From NCBI GenBank assembly GCA_032164245.1, contig JAVMKO010000003.1, positions 140,791,259 to 140,855,258 of the forward strand: a stretch of 64,000 bases of DNA. The letters are read 5' to 3'. Under the pieces are notes generated by a model. It did not search any database, had not been told where the DNA came from, and was given only the letters and a program-made list of their open reading frames with translations. Positions within the stretch are counted from its first letter, which is position 1. The number at the start of each line of letters is the position of its first letter. The position numbers were made by a program, and so were the translations under genes. This DNA is from Sternotherus odoratus (taxonomy: Eukaryota > Chordata > Testudines > Kinosternidae). Below, piece after piece: positions 45,781 to 57,185 of this stretch.

Positions 45781-48700
45781 CAACCAAGATTAGATGAAAC
45801 AAAATAAGTGATTCACAACAATAAGTTATAGGGGGAGTAACGCAATAGTTGCAATGAGATTATCTGCTTTGTCTGGGATCCTGGAGGCTCTATGGTTTTT
45901 AAAAGTAATTTAATTTGTTGTTCAGAAGTGATAGCTGTTAATCATCAGTATGATGATATCTTTCCCCTTATATGTATGGAATTGAGGTGAACAGAGCAAT
46001 GAAGATAACAGAGAAGATGCAGGGAATTTGGGAAGGCGAGTGGTGGGACTGACGATAGATGAAGGAAAATGCATGGGGAAGGACAGAGAAATACAGGTGA
46101 CAGTGAGACAAAGTACTTACACTGGAAGGGCAGCTGTAAGTTAGTGAAGTGAAAAATAATTGGGGAGACAAATCAGTTAACTGCAAGTCAGCACAATTAA
46201 TACAGTTAGAACATCACTTAGCACAAGAGAGCTGGTCCATGTCTGGGCTCCTAGGCGCTATGATAATGATTACGGCATACACATTTAATATACCTATAAT
46301 ATTTAAAAAACTGTGTTTTGGGAACAAATTGATTATGTATCTTGATGGTGAAATTATTCAACATCAGAAAAAATATTTTACTGATCAGAAAGCACATTAA
46401 GAGGGAATTCATTCTATATACAAACCATCAACAAGACACAATTGAAGGTGATTCTATTTAAATTTCAAGTAAACATCAGTCAAGGTACACTTTGACCTGT
46501 CCTAGCCCATAAACAATTACGTTACAGTATTAACTATAATACATTGCTATTCATGCTCGTATACTAGAACAAAAGTATTTCAATACACAAGATAATATTT
46601 CAGTAATACCGTAATGTTGCTTAAAATAGTTTATCAAATATTGGCTCAGACACACACGAAAGGCTAATTAATCTCTGATTAGCTTTTGATAGGACTCTTA
46701 GGAGTGAAACTCCTTTCAGACTGTTAACTGCAAAGAACTAGATCTCTTGTATCAAGCTTGTAGTTCATGCCAAATATTCAATATACCTACAAAATACTTT
46801 GTGCTAGTCTAATTTAGTTTCAAAACAGCTAGCTATTTCCTGCTTACAGTCTATTATTTGGATAAGTACAATTCAGAATGTAGCTAATTTCTGGAATATT
46901 AAATTATGTAGTACTACAGCTGTAGCTCAAACCTTATTGTGTACATCTACATTACAGGGTTTTAGTTTGTTTTTAAAAAAAACAGAGTTAATTGAGGCCA
47001 CAAACCGGCCACAAATGTTTGTGGAGTATCCAGACTAACAGTGTGCAAGCCTATTCCAGTTTATCTGTGTCAACTGGAAATTAGTTATCTCACGTTGAAA
47101 AGAGCACCCTTTAGCAGACATATCCTTAATGCGAAATAGCCCATCTCTCACACACACTTCATAAAACACAAGTAATCAAGCTTTAGTGGAGGGGCTCCAC
47201 GCCATCCCCCAGGCAGGCTGCAGACCTGAAATGTAGATGCTGTGCCATCACTAATACTGAAGACCCTTAGTACCCTCTTAGTAAAGGTATGGATTCACGC
47301 ATACACAGACCTTGCAGCTATTTTTCCAGGCCCACCTACAAGTAACTCTCTATTTAGGTTCTTATACCATACCTAGCACTTTCCTGACTCAGTCTTTCTC
47401 CTCCCACTCTGGCTTGCAGCTTCCCACCCTGGTTCCCAGTCCCTGTCTCCTTGCCCAACCAGTCCGCTATCGGTCCTGTTTTTTTTCTCTCTCTCTCCTG
47501 TGCCTCTCCATCGCCACATGCCTCCAGTCTCACTTGCATTTCCCTCCCACACACCCCCGGGTCTTTATCGCAAACCACTACTTCTCCCCATCCCCAGAGT
47601 AGCATTCCTTTCCTGTGTATGCGAGTCAAGCACCCCATTCCTCTACACTTTCTCCAAGCTTACCATACTTTATATTCAAAATCAAAATCTAGTAGAGCAA
47701 TACTTGGACAAACGTAAAGCACAAACGTAAAGCAGAAACAAGGACAAGCAGAAACATCACACTTTCAAAAATAAAATGGCACTTGTGATTTTCTTTTATG
47801 GGGTTTTCCAACCATTTAAGCTGTTAGAATATGTGCTTTGATAGAAAGATCTAATCATCAGATTTCACGATGTAACAATGCCGACATTTAAAAAAAATGA
47901 AATTCTTAGCAAGATTTCTGTATTATTAATTAAACTTTCTCCACAGAATGTATTTCCTTCAATGATTTTTATTATTCATGATTCTGCTTTGAAACCTGCC
48001 TTTAATACTAGAGGGCTAGATTCTAACTACCACTCCAAGGTCAATGGAGGAACACTGATTTATACCCACAGAGAATTCAGCCAAGAATATTCGGCACTAT
48101 GTACTTCATGAATAATGCTGTATTGAGGAGGGCATGGATACAAGAGTCATTCAAATTTGGATCACTTTAACAGCTAAGAATTTTTTTCTGAAGTGTTTTC
48201 GTTTTATAGTTAAAATGTCACCTCCAGATTACCTCCCTCGTTAATCAAAAACATTCTGTACATTCCATCATGCTAAAAAGTAATCAGTATGTCAGACATA
48301 TCTAGCTCTAAAACAACTTCTTTCAAAAATCTTTAAAAGAGATGATAAGTTGTGAATCAATGTGTTCTCTTCCAAATGAAACATCTGGAGAAAAAAACAA
48401 GTACTTATAATAGAACTGTAGATAGGCAATCAAATGTCCTAGTTTAGCAGGGAGTAGAAAGTATATGTATTACAGGGAGACCAAGATTTGTCCTTGCAAC
48501 ATTTAATCCTGCTCCTATTGTGCAATTCATTTCAGCACGGTCAGAGCGACCTTAAATCTACTCCCACTAGATGGAAAATTCCACTTTAGCTAACTGAAAC
48601 TCTTCAAAAGCCTAATTAGAAATCTCCCAAGCAAGTACAGTATTGTTAAGGGAGCTGCCTGTTTGCTTGCAAACACACCAAGTACTCAGTTCATTCTCTC

Positions 48701-49058
48701 GGATCAATAAATGAATGCCACTTTATTGTGTGTAGGGATAAAGATCAGTTACGTACATTATTCTGTTCATTCACTCCCTCTTTCTCTTGTTGCATATATA
48801 GTATCTATCCACTATAAAAAGTGGTGTTAGAGCTCTACAGGACTTGAAATTGTATGAAACTATACCATGTGTAAAATATAGCAATTACATTTTATAATTG
48901 GATTGGATTGCCAAGTACTTATATACACACACTTTCATATATAGAGATGATTATATCTACATTGGGAAATTCAAAGGATGACTAACGTATGCTGTTTTAG
49001 TATATTGTTGATTAACATCATTTGGTACTATACTTTCTCTTTGATCCTCGTTTAGAAT
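45781..49058. other. AT-rich intron, nothing recognised
   Basis: About 3.3 kb. A pyrimidine-rich stretch at 47390-47620 opens frames on both strands without family similarity. No transposon ends were seen. Confidence 0.45.
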
Positions 49059-49060
49059 TA

Positions 49061-49536
49061 CAGTAAAACCTCGATTTAACGGACTAATTCGGGCGAGGGG
49101 GTGTCCATTAAATCAAAAAGTCCGTTATTTAATAAAAAAAAAACAACCCGAGCTGTCGGAGCAGCAGCCCGCCCGCCACAGGGTCGGGGCAGCAGCTCCG
49201 CAGCCCGCTCGCTGCCGGGACCCGGGCGGGAGCTGGCAGCCAGCCAGCCCGCCTGCTGGTGGGACCCGGGAGCCAGCCCGCCCGCTGGCGGGACCCGGGG
49301 GGGACCTGGGAGCCAGCAGCCAGCCCGCCCACTGGCGGGACCCGGGGGGACCTGGGAGCCAGCAGCCAGCCCGCCAGCGTCTGGGACCCGGGCGGCAGCC
49401 GGGAGCCAGCAGATGGCCGCAGCGAAGGGGACCGGGGCCGCAGCAGGGAGGGGTTGCAGTCTGATATGGATCAGAAATTTTGTCCGTTGCATCCGAAGTC
49501 CGTTAAATTGAGGTCCGTTAAATCGAGGTTTTACTG
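49061..49536 (+). mobile_element. Tigger-like MITE, copy 5, with GC minisatellite (476 bp)
   Basis: CAGTAAAACCTCGATTTAAC to TAAATCGAGGTTTTACTG; TA at 49059-49060 and 49537-49538. The core array has a 46-bp period ('agccagcagccagcccgcc' starts at 49311 and 49357). Terminal repeats are nearly perfect, so this is among the less decayed copies. Confidence 0.92.
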
Positions 49537-49589
49537 TATTTCACAACAATCTTCACCTGCACTCTTAAAAGGAATCAGAAATGTTCACG

Positions 49590-49826
49590 AAAGAGGTACT
49601 TTTACTTTGGGGGGGGCAGTTAAAGTGAGGGTGATCAGGGGACAAGGAGTGGGGATGCTGATGGGTTGTGGGTTCTGAGGGGGGCAGTCGGGGGCAGGAA
49701 GTGGGTGGGGGTCAGATAGGGGGTGGGACTAGGCTATTTCGTGAGGCACAGCCTTCCCTACCTGGCCCCTCGTATAATTTTGCAACACCGATGTGGCCCT
49801 CGGGCCAAAAAGTTTGCCCACCCCTG
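49590..49826 (+). mobile_element. hAT element 3' end
   Basis: It ends 'gatgtggccctcgggccaaaaagtttgcccacccctg', a common hAT right terminus, preceded by 'gaggcacagccttccctacctggcccctcg'. The left end is not visible, so it is truncated. Confidence 0.65.
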
Positions 49827-49835
49827 CTCTAGACC

Positions 49836-50837
49836 ATATATAAAACTCCAGTGAAGTCACATATGGTATGAAGGCAGAATATAGTTTAAGTAACCTAACT
49901 AATAAATGCACCTCTAGATGGATCTATAGATAAATGTTTGAGATTCAGGAATGGTAGAAACATTTTAGATAAACTTTCTATTTCAGTTCTTGTTTCAGAA
50001 ACAGTACGTGGTAAACTGAGTTTATTCCTACAAACACTGAGCAACGCTGTGGGATAGAAGACACTGTGCTTTAATGCCATATCTGCTGAGAGAGAAACAG
50101 GTAGAGCTACTGTTGTTTTCCACTATAAATAGCAGCTTAAATAATGATCACAAGACTTGGGACAGAAACATGTTTAACTTATTTTACTGCTCTAATAGAT
50201 TTAATAATGAACTTTCCAATCTTAAGGAGTAATATTTTGGACTCTAAAATCTATCTTTCTGCAGCTGGTAGGGCATTTAAGCCTTCCTCTATACTTAAGA
50301 ACTATTCACATTTCTTTCCCAACCTCCAGTCCTGTTTTCTTTCATCATATTACCCACGAGCAAAAATAGTATTTGAAAACCATAATTCTCTCTCCACATG
50401 GAAGCAATTAATAATTTTAGCATTATGTTTCCCACACCCTGCATAGTGGATTAAATATACAACTCCCATCATTTTTTATGGGAAATGAACCTCTAAATCC
50501 ATTCCGCAGGAGTTGAAAACATTCTTCTTAAAGATCAGCAGCATAAGATTTACCGTCGTGATCACAGTATAGTCAATCAAGTTCATCCATCAATTCTAGA
50601 GTACAGTCTCTGGTCATGACCATACCATACATCATACTTCAGATGAAAGTTAAAAATACCCACAATGCAGTTAACCAATTAATTGTGCAATGCTGTACAC
50701 GAGGGGAAGGTGTCTCTGATCCCTGCAGTGACTGGCATGAGATTTGTTTACCCTAGTCTTTTTCTTAACCCAGTGAAAATAAAAGAGGTATTAATATGTA
50801 ATCAAGAACTTTGATCTAATATAGTATTATAGTAACA
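49836..50837. other. AT-rich intron, nothing recognised
   Basis: No gene or repeat ends. Confidence 0.45.
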
Positions 50838-51013
50838 AAGACCAGGTGTGAGAGAAAAGCTATTGCTTTTATTGGACCAATGTCTGTTGGTGAAAGACAA
50901 GCTTGTGAGCTACCCAGAGCTCTTCTTCAGCTGTCTAGCTCACCAGCTTGTCTCTTTCACCAACAGAAGTTAGGCCAATAAAAGATATTGCCTCATAAAC
51001 CTTGTCCCTGGCA
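50838..51013. repeat. Fold-back (inverted dimer) element
   Basis: The left arm 50859-50913 ('tattgcttttattggaccaatgtctgttggtgaaagac...') is the imperfect complement of the right arm 50934-50992 ('...gtctctttcaccaacagaagttaggccaataaaagatattg'), joined by a loop of about 20 bases. It continues into 'cctcataaaccttgtccctggcacacaacatggctacc', a turtle interspersed-repeat tail. Confidence 0.7.
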
Positions 51014-51229
51014 CACAACATGGCTACCACAACACTGCAAACAGCTATTAAAGTAACAGTTTTTTTCATGAGTTATTTCAACTAAATGGAAACTAACACA
51101 TTTACAAAGCATTTTGAATAATGCTGAAGAGTATATAAAAAAAACTTATGATTCTCTTCATATGAAAAAAAATCACCAGAGAATGTTTTCCAGTAAGCAT
51201 ACAAAATTATTTTGAAATATGTATCTCAC

Positions 51230-51361
51230 CTCATAATAAAAGGAACAAATGGTGCCATACTGAGAGCTGAATAAGTGCCATCCATGGGAGAAGGATACAG
51301 CTTGCCCAGGATCAACAGCAAAAGAAACAAACTTGGATGGAGCTTCAACTCACCAGTTTCA
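51230..51361 (-). CDS. THADA: THADA exon (second in the window in transcript order)
   Basis: A 132-base exon: one base, 43 codons and two bases (phase 2 to phase 2). It begins with T completing AG|T (Ser), then 'ETGELKLHPSLFLLLLILGK', then 'LYPSPMDGTYSALSM' and 'APFVPFIM' with AG left over. The Arg codon is completed by the exon at 31349-31517. The leucine-rich block followed by Ser-Pro-Met-Asp-Gly-Thr matches the conserved THADA segment. The acceptor reads 'tttttcatttag' and the donor GTGAGATAC. No stops or frameshifts, and the reading frame is held across a 19.7-kb intron. Confidence 0.93.
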
Positions 51362-52385
51362 CTAAATGAAAAATTAGAAGAAGTATCTGGTTAAAGACGT
51401 CATCCTTAAACATGTCTGCTAGGACCAAAAATTGCCCCTGGTATATCAGTAAATGTTACAAAGTAGAAATATAAGTAAATACACATCCTTTTCTACTATT
51501 CCTCTAAAAATAAAGTAAAACCTTTCAACCTCTAAACATAGGGCCCTACACATGCTAGGAGTTATTTCATTTGAAATGCATGCATGAGACACCCAGACAG
51601 CTCAGTGAATCAAATTCCTTTTTCTATACACCAACTCTAGGAAAATAAGATGAAGTCCAAGAAGGAAAAACAGAAGAGGTTGGCAAAAGAGCTGGTGCAT
51701 TACACACATACTTACTGTCTAACATGACTTAAAAAATGGAATAGTTAATACTTCCCAGTGAATTGGGAAATTGAGAAACTTCAATCAATACAATATGAAA
51801 GCATGAGAACAAAATAAACCTATCTTCAGAGAGGAAGGGAAAACTAGCATGTGGTGTCTTGCAGGATTTACATTGGAATGGATTATGTTACATGTTCTGG
51901 TGTTTGTATAGCCCAAGTTAAAAACTAAAGACAACTATAAAGCATATTTTAATATTAAATCCAACAGGCAAAACAACTAGCATTCCAAGCTATTACATGC
52001 AAAAGATTGTTCAGCGGAAAGGCTTTAATGCAGGCATAATCAATTTTTATATCAATTTAGCCATAGTGACGTAGAAACTGAGACAACTAAATTGGTGCAA
52101 TCAACTAGTACAGATCAGTTATAACGAGGTAATGTGCACATATTGGCATAAGTTTATTTCAATACTTTTAAGGACTATACTGTCTCTATCAACGAAGAGA
52201 GACTGAGAAATCTGTGATGTGGAAGGAGTCCCCTTGCATGAATGGCGTCAAAGTCAGCTCCTATACATTCTAGCCTTGAACCATGTTAAGGTTGATTTTT
52301 GTTCTTTGATCTGTAGGCCCATATTCAGAAACAGGTCCTGTGTGGTCTGAGTGACTCACTGGCCTCTGTGCAGGACTGTGCCGTG
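51362..52385. other. THADA intron, nothing recognised
   Basis: AT-rich, no gene or repeat ends. Confidence 0.45.
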
Positions 52386-52970
52386 AGAAAGCAATCATTC
52401 AGGTAGGGATAAATCATTACGCTTTGAGAATGTAAGTAGGCTGCTATTACTGAGAGGACCTTGGCCAAACCCCCTTAGGGCTGATGAGAAATTGAAAGGA
52501 AGTACTATGTACTGGTCCTGGCCCAGCATGAATCTGAGAGCACACCTGTGACTTGGTATGATAGAAATGTGGACGTGAGTCTTGAAGGTCGAGGGCCAAA
52601 AACCAATCATCTTCTTCCAATGCTGGGATGATCATTGATAGGGTAACCATCTTTAATATCTGCGCTTTGACATATCTCTTGAGTGCTCTGAGATCCAGTA
52701 TGGGTCTCCAATCTCCCTTTTTCTTTTATATCTGGAAGTAATGAGAGTAGAAGCCTTGGCCTCTGAAATGTAGGAGTACATTTTCTATAGCTCCTACGCA
52801 GAGGAGATGGTTTGCCTCTTGAAATAGCAGACTCTTGTGAGAAAGGTCCCTGAAGAGGGATGGGGAAGGGTGTTTGGGAGGGGGAAGAGAAGAGAAATGG
52901 ATGGCATATCCATTCTGGATGATTTCCAACACCCACTTGCCAGAGGTTATATATTACCAGGTGCTGCATA
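52386..52970 (-). mobile_element. DIRS-type RT relic, second copy
   Basis: On the minus strand 'LLHFRGQGFYSHYFQI' (about 52770) parallels the RT start at 4100 ('GKGFYSHYFLILK'). Further downstream is 'WFLALDLQDSRPHFYHTKSQ' (about 52600), corresponding to the DLKDAYFHI-type RT motif in which the first catalytic Asp lies. The frames at 52969-52607, 52650-52447 and 52610-52395 overlap and shift, so it is a pseudogene. RNase H and gag were not found for this copy. Confidence 0.65.
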
Positions 52971-53635
52971 ATGGGGTAAGACTTCTCCGAAAGGAGGAAT
53001 GGGGTTTCCCAGAATAAGGTAGCAAGGAGTGTGTTCTATAGGGACTTCAACCAACCCATTAAAACTACCACTTCAAGGCTGAAAGCTGAGACAAAGTCAA
53101 CTGTGGTTCCAATTGTATTTGCTTGGGGAACCTTGATTTCTTTTTCAGTGGCTCTTAAGATCTCTGTGACAAGTATTGAAGCAGGTACTGTCAAGACAGG
53201 GACTTATACAGTGGTTGAGGGCTGTATTTTCTCTTTTAGGCTGGGATGTATATCCTTAGAGAATGAAGGGTTGACCAAAAATCCTTCAGCATGTGATGAG
53301 ATCCATCTGTCTTTCTGCCAAATTATTTTGTTCCCTCAGTCCTTTTGCCAAATTCATAGGTGGACGGGTAGGTGCAGCCCGCCAATCCTAGTAAAGAGAA
53401 CATCTACAGGAATGGATGGGATATAAATACCATCCCTCACTCTTGCAGTCGGCAGGAAGGATAATGCAGCGACTTTTTCCTGAACGGGCCCCATCTGCTT
53501 CTAGCCCTGCCTGATCAATCCTCTAAACTCTTCTCTTTCTAAAACACTATTATTTTACAAGAGTGTCCCTTGAACAGCCACTGAGGGAGAGAAAAGGACC
53601 AACTCTTACTAACAATACATCTGGAGAACAGTATG
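52971..53635. other. Unassigned DNA between DIRS and CR1
   Basis: It may include more decayed DIRS sequence. The 131-codon + strand frame at 53031 has no recognisable motif and probably runs antisense to it. Confidence 0.35.
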
Positions 53636-54500
53636 ATAGAATCATAGAATATCAGGGTTGGAAAGGACCTCAGGAGGTCATCTAGTCCAACCCCCTGCTC
53701 AAAGCAGGACCAAGCCCCAACTAAATCATCCCAGCCAGGGCTTTGTCTGTCTTCTGGTACCACTGAGAACAGTCTAGAGCCATTCTCTTTGGAACCTCCT
53801 TTCAGGTAGTTGAAAGCAGCTATCAAATCCCCCTTCAGTCTTCTCTTCTGTAGACTAAACCATCCCAGTTCCCTCAGCCTCTCCTCATAAAAGTCAGATG
53901 CTCCAGCCCTCTAATTATTTTAGTTGCCCTCCTCTGGACTCTTCCCAATTTTTCCACATCCTTCTTGTAGTGTGGGGCCCCAAACTGGACAAGGCCTCAT
54001 CAATACCGAATAGAGAGGAACGATCACGTCCCTTGATCTGCTGGCAATGCCCCTACTTATACAGCCCAAAATGTGGTTAGCCTTCTTGGCAACAAGGGCA
54101 CACTGTTGACTCATGTCCAGCTTCTCATCCACTGTAACCCCTGGTTCTTTTCTGCAGAACTGCTGCTTAGCCAGTTGGTCCCCAGCCTGTCGCAGTGCAT
54201 GGGATTCTTCCTTCCTAAGTGCAGGACTCTGCACTTGTCCTTGCTGAACATCATCAGATTTCTTTTGGCCCAATCCTCTAATTTGTCTAGATTCCTCTGT
54301 ATCCTATGCCTACCCTCCAATGTATCTACCACTCCTCCCAGTTTAGTGTCATCTGCAAACTTGATGAGGGTGTAATCCACACCATCTTCCAGATTATTGA
54401 TAAAGATATTGAACAAAACTGGCCCCGGGACCTACCCTTGGGGCACTCCGCTTGATACCAGCTGCCAACTAGACATGGAGTCATTGATCACTAACCTGAG
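53636..54500 (-). mobile_element. CR1 LINE 3' region, reverse orientation
   Basis: The 3' tail is 'gatagaatcatagaatatcagggttggaaaggacctcaggaggtcatctagtccaaccccctgctc'. It continues through the UTR into ORF2. On the minus strand from about 54416 it reads 'IKFADDTKLGGVVDTLEGRH', '[20 protein letters not shown]' and '[16 protein letters not shown]'. 'FADDTKL' includes the RT catalytic Asp pair. One frameshift near 54115-54130 separates this from '[18 protein letters not shown]'. The copy is cut at about 54500, where hAT sequence begins. Confidence 0.88.
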
Positions 54501-55661
54501 TCTTGATGGGTGGAGCAATGTCCACAATTATCCTGTTGTATGTGCTTGTGTGACAAGAGAAGAAGGGAATGTCTTCCTTACAGAAACAATTGATACATCA
54601 GGAAATGCACACATAGCAGAATACTTACAAGTACCAGTAAAAGCTATAACAAACTGTGGGAAAAAAATATCAAATGTCTATTATGCATCTTGGTCACAGA
54701 CAATGCTGCAAATGTATCCAAGTTGAGAAGAAATTTAGAAGAGAGTCCTAAGCTAACAACATACAGTTGCAGGGTTCATTTAATGCACCTCGGAGCCAAA
54801 GATTTCAGTGTTCCAGAAATAAAGGCTAATGTTTTTGAAATTGCAAAATACTTCTGTAACAACCACTTTGCAACAGCTGCTCTGAAAAATGTGGGAGGAA
54901 CCACGCTAACTCTCCCACAAGACCTCCGATGGAACTCAGTAGTGGATGGTTTTGAGCACTATATCAAAACCTAATCTGATGACAGTTTGTGAACAAAGTA
55001 ATGAAAAAATAGATGGCACTGTCACAGCCAAAGTTCTCACAACATTGGGCTTAAGAGAAATGTTTAATACATGTCAAGTACCCTGATGCCTATTTCTATA
55101 GCCTTGAACAAAATGCAGAGAAATAGCTATTTTATTGCTAACACTGTTGAATTTTGGAAGGGAGTGAGATCTTCAAAAGAGAAATATGCAATGACAAAGT
55201 TAAATTACAAGCATTAAAAAAGAATGGGACAAGCACTATCTCCAGCTCATTTTCTTGCAAATATTCTCAATACTCAGTACCAGCGTCAAACCTTAACGGC
55301 TGAAGAAGAAGAGTTGGCTATGACATGGACATCCAGCCATCATCCCTCCGTAATGCCAATAATAAACTTCAGAGCTAAGGGTGAACCATTCAAGAAATAT
55401 ATGTTTGCTGATGATGTTTTAAAGAAAGTCACACTAGTGACCTGGTGGAAGTCACTTAAGCACTTGGATTCAGAGACTGTTGAAGTGATAATCTCATTTT
55501 TAACAGCAGTAGCTTCTTCTGTCAGTACAGAGAGAATATTTTCTTCCCTTGGATTAATTCATTCCAAACTGAGAATCTGTTTGGGACCTGAAAAAGCAGG
55601 AAAGTTTGTTTTTCCTTTCCAGATTATAAAGAAACGGGAAAATGAAGGTGAAAACGACTGA
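54500..55661 (+). pseudogene. hAT transposase pseudogene
   Basis: Block 1: 'LSLDGWSNVHNYPVVC', with the Asp of the hAT 'DGWS' catalytic motif, then 'IDTSGNAHIAEYL'. Block 2, after a frameshift near 54695: 'VTDNAANVSKLRRNLEES' with the second Asp, then 'YSCRVHLMHLGAKD' (the Cys-x2-His motif) and 'LPQDLRWNSV'. Block 3, after stops at 54972-55223: 'TWWKSLKHLDSETVEV' and 'ASSVSTERIFSSLGLIHSKL', the C-terminal dimerisation domain. The BED zinc finger is missing. The domain order is intact but it cannot be translated as one protein. Confidence 0.85.
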
Positions 55662-56318
55662 TTAGCTGCAGAAGCCAATATTTTAAGTTTCTCATGTTGA
55701 TCTGGCTGACATAGTTGATTTTTGTTTTGTTTTTCAATATTTCATTTATCATTTTTATTTAAAAATTTTTTAACAAAAACAAAACTGATTTAAAAAAACT
55801 TGAATGTTTAACTAAATTCAAAAATTCATGTTTGTTTTGTTAAAATATTATATATGTTTGCTGTTGAAGAAAAAAATCCAGAATACAGAACGCTGTTATT
55901 TTAGCTAAATAAAACAATTTAAATGTCTGTCTGGTGCTGTTCTCCTCCTAATACAGCATGACAAGAAAATCCTCCAAATATTAATGATTAACCTGTTGAA
56001 CTGGAGATAGTTCACCTCCCATTGACTTTATAAATATCTGCTTCAATTACCTTTGGTAAATGAAATAACCAATCATTCATTTTCTAATATAGCTGTAAAA
56101 CTAATCTGAAAAGTTTTCAGAATAAATCACTTAAAAAATGTATAGTGTGTACCTCCTGAAAATGAAACCTACATCTGAGTTGTGAAGAATATGTATTAAG
56201 GTTATAACAACAAACAAAAATGTACTTTGATGTAGAAATCCATGATTAAATCGAGTCTTCCTGATTAGTGATTTAAATCATTATTTAAATCAATTTGATT
56301 TAAATCAAATCCACCCTG
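54500..56318 (+). mobile_element. hAT element relic with transposase remnants
   Basis: Transposase pieces lie in three frame blocks (54500-54720, 54690-54974, 55224-55661), followed by an AT-rich tail. The tail ends 'atttgatttaaatcaaatccaccctg' at 56318, a hAT terminus (complement CAGGGTGGATTTGATTTAAATC). The left terminus is absent, and the coding text starts directly at the CR1 junction. Confidence 0.7.
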
Positions 56319-56374
56319 CCCTCATCCTTAAATTCAACTGTATTCAGTAGAATTCCATTTGCTTATCTTCTTAC

Positions 56375-56464
56375 CTGTCCATACTCCTGGCTACAACTTC
56401 CAGTTGCTGGAGAAGGAAAGGATAAAGGGTTGGAAATCGAGAAAAAAACTCCCTCCCTGTCATT
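56375..56464 (-). CDS. THADA: THADA exon (first in the window in transcript order)
   Basis: A 90-base exon: one base, 29 codons and two bases (phase 2 to phase 2). The text is 'MTGREFFSRFPTLYPFLLQQ' then 'LEVVARSMD', with AG left over to join the exon at 51230-51361 as Ser. 'MTGREFFSRFP-LYPFLL-QLE' is a hallmark of THADA/Trm732 (DUF2428 region). The acceptor reads 'ccccttttgcag' and the donor GTAAGAAG. The upstream exon is not visible and is probably beyond 64000. The methionine is internal, not a start. Confidence 0.93.
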
Positions 56465-56677
56465 CTGCAAAAGGGGCAAAAAAGATTGACAGTTAGTGTT
56501 CTAGGACAATCCGTTCTTCTCAAAATGTTTAATTAGCTAACAAGTGTTCATTTTTTTATTAATACCTGAGGGTAACCCAAAGATGTATCTCACAACATGG
56601 TCATAAGACATGGTCGTAAAAATGCCCAATCCCACTTCAACCCTACCTAAACTACAGTTTCTACCATATGCTATTAC

Positions 56678-57177
56678 TAAGGCTAAGATTTTGTCACAGT
56701 TATTTAGTAAAAGTCACGGACAGGTTGCAGGCAACAATGAAAAATTCACTGAAGTCCATGACCTGTCCCTGACTTTTACTAAAAATCCATGAAAAACTGT
56801 GGGAAGGCTGGGAGCTCCAGGAGCACACACCACTCGTGAGGCTCAGAGCTCCAGGAGTCTCCCCGCCACCTGCAGAGGCAGGGGTTACCTGTGCAGCCTG
56901 TGGTGGACAAGAGCAGTAGGGGTCCCTCTTGCTGCCCGGGGCAGCTGGGAGTGGCAGGGGTTCCTGCTGCCCATCCACTGTGGCCAGGAGCTGAAGGGGA
57001 TCAACCCGTCGCTGCCGGCTCTCCACCTGAGGCCGTAGGGGCACCCCACAACTCCTTGCCTCCACAGGCGGCAGAGGCCTCTGCTGCTCCCTGCGGGCAC
57101 TGGCTGAAGTCACAAAGGTCTTTGGAAGTCATGGAATCCGTGACTTCGGTGACCTTCGTGAGTAAATCACAGCCTTA
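56678..57177. mobile_element. hAT MITE of the TAAGGCT family, complete (500 bp)
   Basis: TAAGGCTAAGATTTTGTCAC to GTAAATCACAGCCTTA, with a perfect 8-bp duplication GCTATTAC at 56670-56677 and 57178-57185. Inner words 'aaagtcacggacaggttgcag' / 'gtccatgacctgtccctgactttt' and 'gaagtcatggaatccgtgacttc' form further palindromes. The GC-rich centre opens frames on both strands; none is a real protein. Confidence 0.9.
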
Positions 57178-57185
57178 GCTATTAC

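Noticed and set aside
47312..47730. Overlapping frames of 76-96 codons in a pyrimidine-rich stretch
   Set aside because: Frames are open on both strands with low-complexity Pro/Ser/Leu text. No exon-like splice phases matching THADA and no family motif.
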